A stretch of 64,000 nucleotides of DNA from Achromobacter sp. Bel (lineage in GTDB: Bacteria > Pseudomonadota > Gammaproteobacteria > Burkholderiales > Burkholderiaceae_B), in NCBI RefSeq assembly GCF_012928505.1, contig NZ_JABBJN010000001.1:231700-295699 (forward strand), in the 5' to 3' direction. Below are positions 26,305-34,677 of this stretch, piece after piece. A program made the translations under genes and the position numbers. The number at the start of each line of letters is the position of its first letter. Positions within the stretch are counted from its first letter, which is position 1. Below the pieces are notes generated by a model. The model saw nothing but the letters and a program-made list of their open reading frames with translations, was not told the DNA's origin and searched no databases.

Positions 26305-27213
26305 TCAATGATCCCATGGTGCTTGCTGCCAGCGATCAAACAAAAAATCACTGAACGCCGTCAGCCGGCGCGGCACAGGTTCGCGCCGTGCCCGCACGAT
26401 GCTGATCTTCGAGGGCGTGGCTTCCCAGTCCGGCAACACGCGCACCAGCCGTCCGTCGCGCAGTTCCTCGTGAATGTCCCAGGTCTCGCGCAGCGAGATG
26501 CCCAGCCCGGCCACGCACCACGCATGTAGCACGTCGCCGTTGTCGCTGCACAGCGTACCGCTGACCGCGACAGGCTTCTCCCGGCGGCCCCTGCGCAGCG
26601 GCCAGATGCTTTGCAGCAGCCCCGGATAGGCGAACACCAGACAGTTATGCCGCTCCAGTTCTTCCGGCTGCGTGGGGTGGCCATGCGCTTTCAGGTAGGC
26701 GGGAGACGCCGCCAGGATGCGCCGGTTGTCGGCCACGCGCCGCGCCACCAAACGCGAATCGGCCAACTCGCCCATGCGAATCGCCAGGTCGAGGTCGCCG
26801 CTATACAGATCCTGCACCTGATCGGACAGGCGCAGGTCGAAACCGACCCTGGGATGCAGGCGGCAGAAATCGTGGATGGCCGGGGCCACGAACTTGCGCC
26901 CGAACGGCGTGGGCGCGGTCAGGCGGATGGTACCGCTCAGTTCCTGGCTGCCACCGGTCGCCAGTTCCTGTACTTCTTCCAGCACCGCCAGGGCCACTCG
27001 CGCCCGTTCGGCAATGGCACGGCCTTCGCCGGTGATACGCAGATTGCGGGTGTTGCGCTCGAACAGCGTGGTGCCCAGGGCCTGTTCCAGCCGGGCGATC
27101 TGCTTGCTGACCGTCTTGGGCGCGAGGTGCAGGTCGCGTGCGGCGGCGGAAAAGCTCTGGCGCTCCACCACATGCACGAACACCGCCAGATCATCGAGGT
27201 TGCGCAATGCCAT
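26305..27213 (-). CDS. LysR-type transcriptional regulator of the DJ-1-like/MFS genes
   Basis: 302 residues beginning MALRNLDDLAVFVHVVERQSFSAAARDLHLAPKTVSKQIARLEQALG, the classic HTH of the CrgA/DsdC-like LysR group (VSKQIARLE). The effector domain has the usual SGTIRLTAPTPFGRKFVAPAI start. It is divergent from 27368-29269, most likely its target. Confidence 0.9.
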   Translation of the reverse strand: MALRNLDDLAVFVHVVERQSFSAAARDLHLAPKTVSKQIARLEQALGTTLFERNTRNLRITGEGRAIAERARVALAVLEEVQELATGGSQELSGTIRLTAPTPFGRKFVAPAIHDFCRLHPRVGFDLRLSDQVQDLYSGDLDLAIRMGELADSRLVARRVADNRRILAASPAYLKAHGHPTQPEELERHNCLVFAYPGLLQSIWPLRRGRREKPVAVSGTLCSDNGDVLHAWCVAGLGISLRETWDIHEELRDGRLVRVLPDWEATPSKISIVRARREPVPRRLTAFSDFLFDRWQQAPWDH

Positions 27214-27367
27214 TTGGGTAGTTTTGGCGAAAGTGTTTGTCTATTTTGGTCATTTAAAGGATATACCGAATTCACCAGAATGAGGTTCCTTACTTCGCAT
27301 GCCGCAACGCGCACGCCTCCGCCGGAGGCGCTCGGTGGTGTGCCTGACTCGCTTGCAGGAGCCTCCG

Positions 27368-28072
27368 ATGACCCAACGCATTCTTTTCGTCTTGACCAGC
27401 CACGACCGCAAGGGACCGGCCGGTGCCGCCGACGCCGCGCCTAGCGGTTTCTATCTGTCCGAAGTCACGCATCCGCATCGGGTGCTGGCCGACGCCGGCC
27501 ATGCGGTCGATTTCGTCAGCCCCAAGGGCGGCAAGGCGCACGTCGATGGACTCGACCTGGACGATCCGATCAATGCCGCGTTCTGGAACGATGCGGCGCT
27601 GCGCGGTGCCACCGAGAACACCTTGGCACCCGCGCAGGTCGATCCCGATGCCTATGCCGCGATCTTCTACGCTGGCGGCCACGCGACGATGTGGGACTTC
27701 CCCGACAACGCTGAACTGTCGGCCATCGCGGCGCGTATCTACGAGCGTGGCGGGGTGGTCGCCGCGGTCTGCCACGGCCCGGCCGGGCTGGTGAACCTCA
27801 CGCTCTCCGATGGCCGATATCTGGTCGCGGGCAAGGACGTGTCGGCCTTCACCAACGAGGAGGAGCGCGCGGTCGGCCTGTACGACACCGTGCCGTTCCT
27901 GCTGGCCGATGCGCTGCAGGAACGCGGTGCCCGGCATGTGCCGGCGCCGAACTTTCAGGCGCAGGTGGTCGTGAGCGAGCGGCTGGTGACGGGCCAGAAC
28001 CCGGCTTCGGCCAAGGGTGTAGGCGAAGCGATGCTGCCGCTGCTGGTGGCAGCATCCGTGGATCGGGCCTAA
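27368..28072 (+). CDS. DJ-1/PfpI-family protein (Hsp31/glyoxalase III-like)
   Basis: 234 residues from ATG 27368 with AGGAG 7 bases upstream. The nucleophile elbow VVAAVCHGPAGLVN carries the conserved Cys-His pair and a Glu lies in the N-terminal block; AIFYAGGHATMWDFP is the second signature, as in Hsp31-type type 1 glutamine-amidotransferase-like proteins. These detoxify methylglyoxal or act as deglycase/chaperone (function debated). The MFS gene follows 3 bases after the stop, so they form one unit, a stress or toxic-compound response under the divergent LysR protein. Confidence 0.86.
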   Translation: MTQRILFVLTSHDRKGPAGAADAAPSGFYLSEVTHPHRVLADAGHAVDFVSPKGGKAHVDGLDLDDPINAAFWNDAALRGATENTLAPAQVDPDAYAAIFYAGGHATMWDFPDNAELSAIAARIYERGGVVAAVCHGPAGLVNLTLSDGRYLVAGKDVSAFTNEEERAVGLYDTVPFLLADALQERGARHVPAPNFQAQVVVSERLVTGQNPASAKGVGEAMLPLLVAASVDRA

Positions 28073-28075
28073 GCC

Positions 28076-29269
28076 ATGAGAGCGCGCATGCCTTTCGTTA
28101 TCTACGTCTTCGCGCTTTGCGCGTTTGCCCTGGGCTTTACCGAGTTCGTCACCATCGGGCTGGTGTCCACCATTTCCGCTCACCTGCATGCCAGCGTCGC
28201 GCAGGTCGGCACGGCGGTCACAGCCTATGCGCTGGGCGCTGTCATCGGGGCACCGGGCCTGACGGCGCTCGCCACGCGCTGGCCGCGCAAGCGGCTGCTG
28301 CTGGTGGCGATGGGGCTGTTCACGTTGGGCAATGCGGTGGTCAGCCTGTCCGATGCACTGACGCCCATGTTGGTGGCCCGTTTCGCGTCGGGCCTGGGAC
28401 ATGGGGTATTTCTTGCCGTGGCCTCCAGCGTGGCAACCCAACTGGCGGGCCGGCATCGGGCCGGTGCGGCGGTGGCCGTGGTATTTGGCGGTTTGACTCT
28501 GGCCCTGGCGCTGGGCGTTCCGCTCGGCACCTACCTGGGCAGCGTGTTGAGCTGGCAGGTCATCTTCATGGCAGTAGCCGCGAGCGGCGCGATTGGCTTC
28601 CTCGGCTTACTGGTCCTGATGCCGACCGATCGGGACGACGTCTCAGTGCAGGCCAACGCGATGGATGGCCTGAAAGCGATGTTCAATCCGCGCCTGCTGG
28701 CTGGAGCCGGCATCACCGTGTTGGCGTATGCCGGGTCGTTCGCGCTTTACACCTACATTTCGCCGATCCTGTTGCAAGTGACGGACGTCAGCGAAAGCAC
28801 AGCCAGCCTGTTGATGCTGGGCTATGGCGTGATGGCCGCCATTGGCAACATCTGGGGCGGACGCCTGACCGACCGCAAGGGGGCGGACTTCGCCGTGATG
28901 ATCGTACTGGCCGGCCTGGCCGTGGTGCTGCTGGCGATCTGGGCATCGGCGCCGTCGTTGCCGTTGATGGTATTGCTGACGGGTCTGCTGGGTGCGTTGA
29001 CCTATGCGGCGGTGCCAGCCTTACAAGCACGGGTGATCGGACTGTCGCATATTCACGCGCCGCAAGCGCCAGCAGTGGCCGCAGGTCTGAACATCGCCGG
29101 CTTCAATGGTGGTATCGCGCTGGGTTCGCTGCTGGGGGGGGCCAGTCTGGGGATGATGGGCCTGACCAGTACCGCCTGGGTCGGTGCGGTGGCCGTGGGG
29201 CTGGGAATTGCCTGGATGCTCTGGCAGAGGCGACGTCCCGCGTTCGTGGGCGCAAGACTTCATGGATAG
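28076..29269 (+). CDS. MFS efflux transporter (DHA1 family)
   Basis: 397 residues with 12 predicted helices. The motif A region after TM2 reads GLTALATRWPRKRLLLV, and TM5 contains the antiporter motif C-like GGLTLALALGVPLGTYLG, typical of drug:H+ antiporters of the DHA1 family (AraJ/YdhP/Cmx-like). FTEFVTIGL in TM1 fits this group. It exports an unknown compound; the partner DJ-1-like protein suggests a reactive carbonyl or related toxic metabolite. Confidence 0.87.
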   Translation: MRARMPFVIYVFALCAFALGFTEFVTIGLVSTISAHLHASVAQVGTAVTAYALGAVIGAPGLTALATRWPRKRLLLVAMGLFTLGNAVVSLSDALTPMLVARFASGLGHGVFLAVASSVATQLAGRHRAGAAVAVVFGGLTLALALGVPLGTYLGSVLSWQVIFMAVAASGAIGFLGLLVLMPTDRDDVSVQANAMDGLKAMFNPRLLAGAGITVLAYAGSFALYTYISPILLQVTDVSESTASLLMLGYGVMAAIGNIWGGRLTDRKGADFAVMIVLAGLAVVLLAIWASAPSLPLMVLLTGLLGALTYAAVPALQARVIGLSHIHAPQAPAVAAGLNIAGFNGGIALGSLLGGASLGMMGLTSTAWVGAVAVGLGIAWMLWQRRRPAFVGARLHG

Positions 29270-29276
29270 GTGAATG

Positions 29277-29525
29277 ATGGAACTTCGGCATCTTCGCTGC
29301 TTCCTGAACGTCGCCGAAGCACTCCATTTGACCCGTGCGGGCAAGCTGTTCTTTGAGCATGTGCCGAGCGTCTTCTCGGCCTGGCAGCAAGCGCGCGACA
29401 GCGTGAAGGCCGCAGCCAACGGCCGACATGTGCTTTGCCAAGGGCTACCGCTAGCGACCGAAAATGGCAATAACGTATTGATTTTAAATAAGGTCGTCAG
29501 ATCGACGGTCAGCGGCTGCTGTTGA
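29277..29525 (+). pseudogene. Remnant of a LysR-type regulator with internal deletion
   Basis: The frame opens MELRHLRCFLNVAEALHL, the start of a LysR HTH, then jumps directly to TRAGKLFFEHVPSVFSAWQQARDSVKAAANG, which corresponds to residues about 55-90 of normal family members (LTPAGxxFLEHA...). The recognition helix and wing, about 35-40 residues, are missing, and after about 50 residues the sequence is no longer LysR-like. No effector domain follows. It is therefore a decayed gene, not a small functional regulator. It lies at the end of the DJ-1/MFS cassette in AT-richer sequence. Confidence 0.7.
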
Positions 29526-29561
29526 TCAGCCAGGCTGCTGGGCGGTAAATCTTGCAATAAG

Positions 29562-29600
29562 AACGGGAGGCTCGAATTCGAGTCCTCCCGTTTTCTATTT
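29562..29600 (+). terminator. Rho-independent terminator after the accessory cassette
   Basis: Arms AACGGGAGG-CTCG (29562-29574) and CGAG-T-CCTCCCGTT (29579-29592) pair with a single bulged T around AATT, followed by TTCTATTT. It closes the 27368-29525 unit. Confidence 0.8.
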
Positions 29601-29804
29601 GAACTCAAGCGGTCTCGCTAAGCCGCGCTGGCTTGGCACCCGCAAACTAGGGTTATCCGGGATTCTTTATGCTTAAAGTTTTGTGAAGAATAAGCGGCAG
29701 ATGCAGGGCTGCCGCCGCGATGAGGCATCAAGGCGGTTCACCGGGGTGCGGCACCTGACGCACCGTACGCAGGATCGCGCGGTGGCGCCCCATAGGAGAA
29801 TCGC

Positions 29805-30788
29805 ATGTTGCTGCGTAGACATTGCCTGGCCTTGATGATGCTGGCGCTGACGGGCTGGGCGACGGGCAGCCATGCGCAAACGCCGTCTCAGGCCTGGCCC
29901 GCCAAGCCGGTGCGCCTGGTCGTGGGGCTGGCCCCTGGCGGGCTGGTCGACGTGCTGGCGCGCACGGTACAGCCGCATTTGGCCGAGGCCTTGAAGCAGA
30001 CCGTCATCGTTGAGAATCGGGGCGGCGCGGGCGGCAACCTGGCGGGCGCCGAGGTCGTGCGCAACGGCGGAGACAATCACACCTTCTTGCTCAATCCGTC
30101 GACGACCGAATCGGTCAACCCGGTGATGTTCGCCAGCATGCCGTTCGATCCGCAGCGGGACCTGCGGCCGGTGGCCTTGTTGGCCAACAGCCAGTTGTTC
30201 CTGTTCGTCCGGTCCTCGCTGGGCGTCGATACGCTTGAAGCGTTCGTCGAATACGCGCGCAAACAGCCCAATCCGCTCAACTACGGTTCGGCCGGCAACG
30301 GCACGACGCCGCACTTGGCTGGCGAGCTGCTCAAGCAGGCTACCGGCATGCAGGCCACCCATGCGCCATATCGCGGCGTGGCGCCGGCGATACAAGACCT
30401 GGCCGCGGGCCAGATCGACTTTGCGTTTGGACCGGCCACGGTCTTTCCCATGGTGCAAGCGGGCAAGCTGAAGGTGCTGGCGGTGGCAAGTCGGCAACGG
30501 GCTGCCGTGGCGCCCGACATACGAACGTTTTCTGAGGTGGGCATTGACGGCGTTTTCGCCGACAGCCTGTTCGGCGTGTACGCCGCCGCCGGCACCCGCG
30601 ATGATGTGGTCGATCGCATGAACGGTGAGATCAACAAGGTGCTGGCACGGCCGGAGATCCAGGCGCGCTTCCTGGACGCCGGCGCCGAGGCGCTACCGCT
30701 GAGCGTAGCCGACTATGCCGCGCGCGTGCAGGACGAGAAGAAATTGTTCGCCCCGTTGATGAAGTCATTGGGGCTGAAGGAACAGTAG
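29805..30788 (+). CDS. Bug-family (TctC-like) periplasmic solute receptor
   Basis: 327 residues with a signal peptide (MLALTGWATGSHAQ cleavage region). Bug features: WPAKPVRLVVGLAPGGLVDVLARTVQ, VIVENRGGAGGNLAGAEVV and NYGSAGNGTTPHLAGELLKQATGMQATHAPYRG. Ligand probably a carboxylate. It stands alone, with no transporter or enzyme gene next to it, between the accessory terminator and the methionine block; unlike the other receptor in this window it has no divergent LysR partner. Confidence 0.92.
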   Translation: MLLRRHCLALMMLALTGWATGSHAQTPSQAWPAKPVRLVVGLAPGGLVDVLARTVQPHLAEALKQTVIVENRGGAGGNLAGAEVVRNGGDNHTFLLNPSTTESVNPVMFASMPFDPQRDLRPVALLANSQLFLFVRSSLGVDTLEAFVEYARKQPNPLNYGSAGNGTTPHLAGELLKQATGMQATHAPYRGVAPAIQDLAAGQIDFAFGPATVFPMVQAGKLKVLAVASRQRAAVAPDIRTFSEVGIDGVFADSLFGVYAAAGTRDDVVDRMNGEINKVLARPEIQARFLDAGAEALPLSVADYAARVQDEKKLFAPLMKSLGLKEQ

Positions 30789-30833
30789 ATAGAACAACGA
30801 TCCCTTCGCGCCCCTTACCGCTTTACCTCAGCA

Positions 30834-31862
30834 TCAGCCGAGCAGTTCCTTGCGAACAATCTCCGCGCCTTCGCTCAGCGCCAGCAGCTTGCCTTTCGCA
30901 ATGGCGCGCGACAACGGCGCCATGCCGCAGTTCGTGCACGGATACAGCTTGTCGGCGTCCACGAACTTAAGCGCCTTGCGCAGCGTATTGGCGACTTCTT
31001 CCGGCGTTTCAATCTTGTCGCTGGCCACGTCGATGGCGCCGACCATGACCTTCTTGCCACGAATCAGTTCGAGCAGATCGATCGGCACGTGCGAGTTGTG
31101 GCATTCCAGCGAGATGATATCGATATTGGATTGCTGCAGCTTGGGGAACGACTCTTCGTACTGACGCCATTCCGAACCCAGCGTCTTCTTCCAGTCGGTG
31201 TTGGCCTTGATGCCATAGCCGTAGCAGATGTGCACGGCGGTTTCGCACTTCAGGCCTTCGATGGCGCGTTCCAGGGTGGCGATGCCCCAGTCATTGACTT
31301 CGTCGAAGAAGACGTTGAAGGCCGGCTCATCGAATTGGATGATGTCGACGCCTGCGGCTTCCAGTTCCCGGGCTTCCTGGTTCAGGATCTTGGCGAATTC
31401 CCAGGCCAGCTTTTCGCGGCTCTTGTAGTGGCCGTCGTACAGCGTGTCGATCATCGTCATGGGACCCGGCAGGGCCCACTTGATGGGCTGCTTGGTTTGC
31501 TGGCGCAGGAACTTGGCGTCTTCGACGAAAACGGGCTTCTGGCGGCTGACGTCGCCCACGACGGTGGGCACGCTCGCGTCATAGCGATCACGAATGCGGA
31601 CGGTTTCGCGCTTTTCGAAATCCACGCCGCTCAGGTGCTCGATGAAGGTGGTGACGAAGTGCTGACGGGTTTGTTCGCCGTCGCTGACGATATCAATGCC
31701 GGCCTGTTGCTGTTCTTGCAGCGCCAGGCGCAGGGCGTCTTGCTTGCCTTCGATCAGTTCCTCGTCTTCCAGTTTCCACGGCGACCACAGCTTTTCAGGC
31801 TGGGCAAGCCAGGAAGGCTTGGGCAGGCTGCCGGCAGTCGAGGTGGGCAGTAGTTTTTTCAT
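30834..31862 (-). CDS. mesD: Core (MetE C-terminal-like) folate-independent methionine synthase, MesD type
   Basis: 342 residues, equal to the catalytic half of cobalamin-independent MetE without the N-terminal folate-binding half. Zinc ligands are all identifiable: His211 and Cys213 (VHICYG), Glu253 (SLECHNSH) and Cys312 (PCTNCGMAPL). The N-terminus MKKLLPTSTAGSLPKP is typical of the stand-alone group. It lies 28 bases after a DUF1852 gene; that pairing defines the MesD family, which together with MesX makes methionine from homocysteine in an oxygen-dependent, folate-independent way. The methyl donor is not established. Symbol given on family plus context. Confidence 0.82.
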   Translation of the reverse strand: MKKLLPTSTAGSLPKPSWLAQPEKLWSPWKLEDEELIEGKQDALRLALQEQQQAGIDIVSDGEQTRQHFVTTFIEHLSGVDFEKRETVRIRDRYDASVPTVVGDVSRQKPVFVEDAKFLRQQTKQPIKWALPGPMTMIDTLYDGHYKSREKLAWEFAKILNQEARELEAAGVDIIQFDEPAFNVFFDEVNDWGIATLERAIEGLKCETAVHICYGYGIKANTDWKKTLGSEWRQYEESFPKLQQSNIDIISLECHNSHVPIDLLELIRGKKVMVGAIDVASDKIETPEEVANTLRKALKFVDADKLYPCTNCGMAPLSRAIAKGKLLALSEGAEIVRKELLG

Positions 31863-31890
31863 GATCTATGGTCTTGTGTGTTTTGAGTGA

Positions 31891-32874
31891 TTAGAGGGTG
31901 CAGTTGGCGGCCCAGCTTTCGAGCGTCTTTGCGTACGGCTTGATGAAGTGCTCTTCCGTGAACTTCCCTTGCTTGACGGCTAGCTGGCTGCGTTCTTCGC
32001 GGTCATAGACAATCTGCGTCAACGAGTAGTCCTGGTTCTTCAGGCTCGGTTGATAGAGATTGCCGGCTGCGGAATTGGCGTTGTAGATCTCGGGGCGGTA
32101 GATCTTCTGGAACGTTTCCATCGTGCTGATGATGCTGATCAGCTCAAGATTGGTGTAGTGGCCAAGCAGATCACCTTGGAAATAAAAGGCCAAGGGCGCG
32201 GCGCTTCCCGGGGGCATGAAATAGCGGACTTGCAGGCCCATTTTTTCGAAGTACTGATCCGTCGGGGAGAATTCATTTTGCTGATATTCAACGCCCAGGA
32301 TGGGGTGCTGGTTTTCAGTGCGATGGTACGTCTTGCTGCTGGACGCGCTGATGCAGATGACCGGCGGCTTGCTGAAGTGCGCTTTGTAGGTGCTTGAATT
32401 GACAAAGTGCTTGAACAGCTTGCCATGCAACTCGCCGAAATTGTCGGGCGTGCTGAAGGTGGATGTATTGTTGTTGTGTTCGGACAGCAGCACGCTGAAG
32501 TCGTAGTCGCGCACGTAGGACGAGAAGTTGTTCCCGGTAATGCCTTCAATGCGTTCGTTATTTTTCCGGTCGACGATATTGGTTTTCAATATCTCAATCA
32601 ACGGAAAAGCGTCGCTGCCGCCTTCCGCGCCCATGTGCATTTCAACGGAAATGATTTCAAGTTCGACCGCGTAGCGATCGCCCTTGGGATTGTCCCAGTG
32701 GGCCAAGTTGTTGAAACGCCGGTCAATCATCCGCAGGGTGTTGCGCAAATTCTCTTGGCGACTCGCGCCCCGGGCCAGGTTGGCAAAGTTGGTCGTGATG
32801 CGCGTGCTGTCGGATGGCTGGTAATTCTCATCAAAAGAGAGTCTCTTGATGCTGAAGGTGAAGGCTTGGCTCAT
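31891..32874 (-). CDS. mesX: DUF1852 protein, MesX-type partner of the core methionine synthase
   Basis: 327 residues starting MSQAFTFSIKRLSFDENYQPSDSTRITTNFANLARG, characteristic of DUF1852. It has FNNLAHWDNPKGDRYAVELEIISVEMHM and the C-terminal KTLESWAANCTL. No known catalytic motif is visible and it is predicted cytosolic. DUF1852 proteins are required by MesD methionine synthases and are thought to help supply the methyl group, with oxygen dependence. GC is lower than in the neighbouring genes, yet the gene order is that of the known system. First comes an FMN reductase gene, then this, then mesD. Confidence 0.85.
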   Translation of the reverse strand: MSQAFTFSIKRLSFDENYQPSDSTRITTNFANLARGASRQENLRNTLRMIDRRFNNLAHWDNPKGDRYAVELEIISVEMHMGAEGGSDAFPLIEILKTNIVDRKNNERIEGITGNNFSSYVRDYDFSVLLSEHNNNTSTFSTPDNFGELHGKLFKHFVNSSTYKAHFSKPPVICISASSSKTYHRTENQHPILGVEYQQNEFSPTDQYFEKMGLQVRYFMPPGSAAPLAFYFQGDLLGHYTNLELISIISTMETFQKIYRPEIYNANSAAGNLYQPSLKNQDYSLTQIVYDREERSQLAVKQGKFTEEHFIKPYAKTLESWAANCTL

Positions 32875-32972
32875 TGCGATGGGGTGTGTTTATTTTTGCG
32901 AAAGTTGAGTCGGTCTGCCGCGGGTCGGCGGACGCTGTCGCCGCGCAGCGCGGCAGCCGGATTAGCTTGGCG

Positions 32973-33554
32973 TCAGGCTGCCATCGCCTCTTCTGCGGCG
33001 GCAGATAGGGGATGGCGCATCAATCCGATCAAGGGCAATGCCCGTTGGACCGCCAGTCGGGCCCGCTCGATCAGGGCCTCGTCCTGCAGCTGGTAACCGG
33101 CGAAATCCTTGTCGGTCGCGTAGACGCCCAGCGGCAGTGTGCGTGCCTGGAAGAAGCTGAACAGCGGCCGCAATTGATGGTCGATCATCAAGGCATGGCG
33201 TTCGCTGCCGCCGGTTGCCGCCAACAGGACGGGCTTGTCGATCAAGGCGTCCTGATGAATGAAGTCGAAAAAGTGTTTGAACAGTCCCGTGTACGAGCCA
33301 CGGTAGACCGGGGTTGTCACCACCAGGATGTCGGCCTGCTCGACCACGCCAAGTTCCCGCTCCGCCGTGTCGGGCAGTTGGGAACGCCAAACGGCGCCAG
33401 CCAGTTGCGGGGCGAGCTGACCCAGTTCGACCAGATGTTGTTCGCAGGGGACCGCGTCGGCGATCAGGTCCAGCAGGTGCTCGGCCAGGGCTGCCGATTT
33501 GGAGGGGCGTTGCAGTCCGCCGGAAACTGCTACTAGACGGAGTGGACGTGTCAT
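32973..33554 (-). CDS. NAD(P)H-dependent FMN reductase (MsuE-like)
   Basis: 193-residue flavodoxin-fold protein. It starts RPLRLVAVSGGLQRPSKSAALAEHLLD, with the flavin phosphate-binding loop, then ADILVVTTPVYRGSYTGLFKHFFDFI and KPVLLAATGGSERHALMIDHQLRPLFSFF, both typical of the MsuE/SsuE family. Such enzymes hand reduced FMN to partner monooxygenases. Here no monooxygenase follows; instead mesX and mesD do, 98 bases downstream, which suggests that MesX (or the MesX-MesD reaction) may consume reduced flavin and O2. That link is inference. Confidence 0.85.
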   Translation of the reverse strand: MTRPLRLVAVSGGLQRPSKSAALAEHLLDLIADAVPCEQHLVELGQLAPQLAGAVWRSQLPDTAERELGVVEQADILVVTTPVYRGSYTGLFKHFFDFIHQDALIDKPVLLAATGGSERHALMIDHQLRPLFSFFQARTLPLGVYATDKDFAGYQLQDEALIERARLAVQRALPLIGLMRHPLSAAAEEAMAA

Positions 33555-33650
33555 CTTTGCTTCACATGAGTGGTTCTACGCGACGCCGCATCTGCTTTTT
33601 TGTGCAGGTGCAGCAACAGCCTGGGTTCGCATACTAGGGGACGGTAGTGA

Positions 33651-33673
33651 TGAAGTAAAATGGTTTTATTTCA
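33651..33673. promoter_or_regulatory. MetR-like palindromic operator
   Basis: TGAAGTAAAA (33651-33660), TGG, TTTTATTTCA (33664-33673): 10-base arms with one mismatch, ending in TGAA/TTCA, the half-sites of the MetR box (consensus TGAAnntnnTTCA), but with wider spacing. It lies 27 bases before the MetR-like gene and 97 bases before the FMN reductase gene, in the right place to control both directions. Confidence 0.55.
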
Positions 33674-33699
33674 CGAATCCATGAGCGGAAATCATCTGA

Positions 33700-34623
33700 A
33701 TGCTTGAGCGCATCCACCTCAGCATCGTCCAGCAGGTCGAAAAGCAAGGCTCCTTGACGGCTGCCGCGGGCGTGCTGAACCTGACGCAGTCGGCCCTGAG
33801 CCACAGCATGAAGAAGCTGGAGCAGCAGCTGGGCACCGACGTCTGGCTGCGCGAAGGTCGAAGCCTGCGACTGACGCAAGCCGGCCAGTACCTGCTGGCG
33901 GTGGCCAACCGCGTGCTGCCGCAACTGGATCTGGCCGAAGAGCGCCTGGGCCAGTTCGCGCAGGGCGAGCGCGGGGCGCTGCGCATTGGCATGGAATGCC
34001 ATCCTTGCTACCAGTGGCTGCTCAAGGTGGTTTCCCCTTATCTGGCCGCATGGCCCGACGTCGATGTGGACGTCAAGCAGAAGTTCCAGTTCGGCGGGAT
34101 CGGCGCGCTGTTCGGTTACGAGATCGACCTGCTGGTCACGCCCGACCCGCTGTTCAAGCCGGGGCTGAAGTTCGAACCCGTGTTCGACTACGAGCAGGTT
34201 TTGGTCGTGGCCAAGGGCCATCCCCTGGCTTCGTTAACCTATGTGAAGCCCCAGCAGCTGACCCAGGAAGTGCTGATCAGCTACCCCGTGGATATCGAGC
34301 GCCTGGACATCTACAACCAGTTCCTGTTGCCGGCCGGTGTGACACCTAAACGCCACAAAGCCATTGAAACCACCGACATCATGGTGCAGATGGTGGCCAG
34401 TGGACGCGGCGTGGCCGCCTTGCCGCGCTGGCTGGTCGAGGAATACGCGGCCAGGATGGACGTGGTGCCCGTGCGGCTGGGCGTGCGCGGCATTGCCAAG
34501 CAGATCTTCCTGGGCGCACGCGAGGCAGAAACCACTATTGATTACGTGCGGGCCTTCATCGAACTGGCCCGCCAGCCAGCCGCCGGCACCGCCTCGACCA
34601 GTGCGCAAGACGCCGCTGGCTGA
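33700..34623 (+). CDS. MetR-like LysR-type regulator
   Basis: 307 residues: HTH at about 1-60 (MLERIHLSIVQQVEKQGSLTAAAGVLNLTQSALSHSMKKLEQQLG), where the LTQSALSHSMKKLE recognition helix and WLREGRSLRLTQAG wing match MetR rather than other LysR groups. The effector domain contains GMECHPCYQWLLKVV and DLLVTPDPL, also MetR-typical. MetR senses homocysteine and activates methionine genes. It is divergent from the FMN reductase-mesX-mesD operon, with a palindromic TGAA/TTCA site between. Confidence 0.88.
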   Translation: MLERIHLSIVQQVEKQGSLTAAAGVLNLTQSALSHSMKKLEQQLGTDVWLREGRSLRLTQAGQYLLAVANRVLPQLDLAEERLGQFAQGERGALRIGMECHPCYQWLLKVVSPYLAAWPDVDVDVKQKFQFGGIGALFGYEIDLLVTPDPLFKPGLKFEPVFDYEQVLVVAKGHPLASLTYVKPQQLTQEVLISYPVDIERLDIYNQFLLPAGVTPKRHKAIETTDIMVQMVASGRGVAALPRWLVEEYAARMDVVPVRLGVRGIAKQIFLGAREAETTIDYVRAFIELARQPAAGTASTSAQDAAG

Positions 34624-34677
34624 ATCCTGCCGTTGAACGCAAATCGTGTGCCGAGCCGATCGGCGTGCCTGTCATTG

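Noticed and set aside
26272..26529. 85-codon plus-strand frame after the MBL gene
   Set aside because: Antisense to the LysR gene at 26305-27213, with no plausible protein features.
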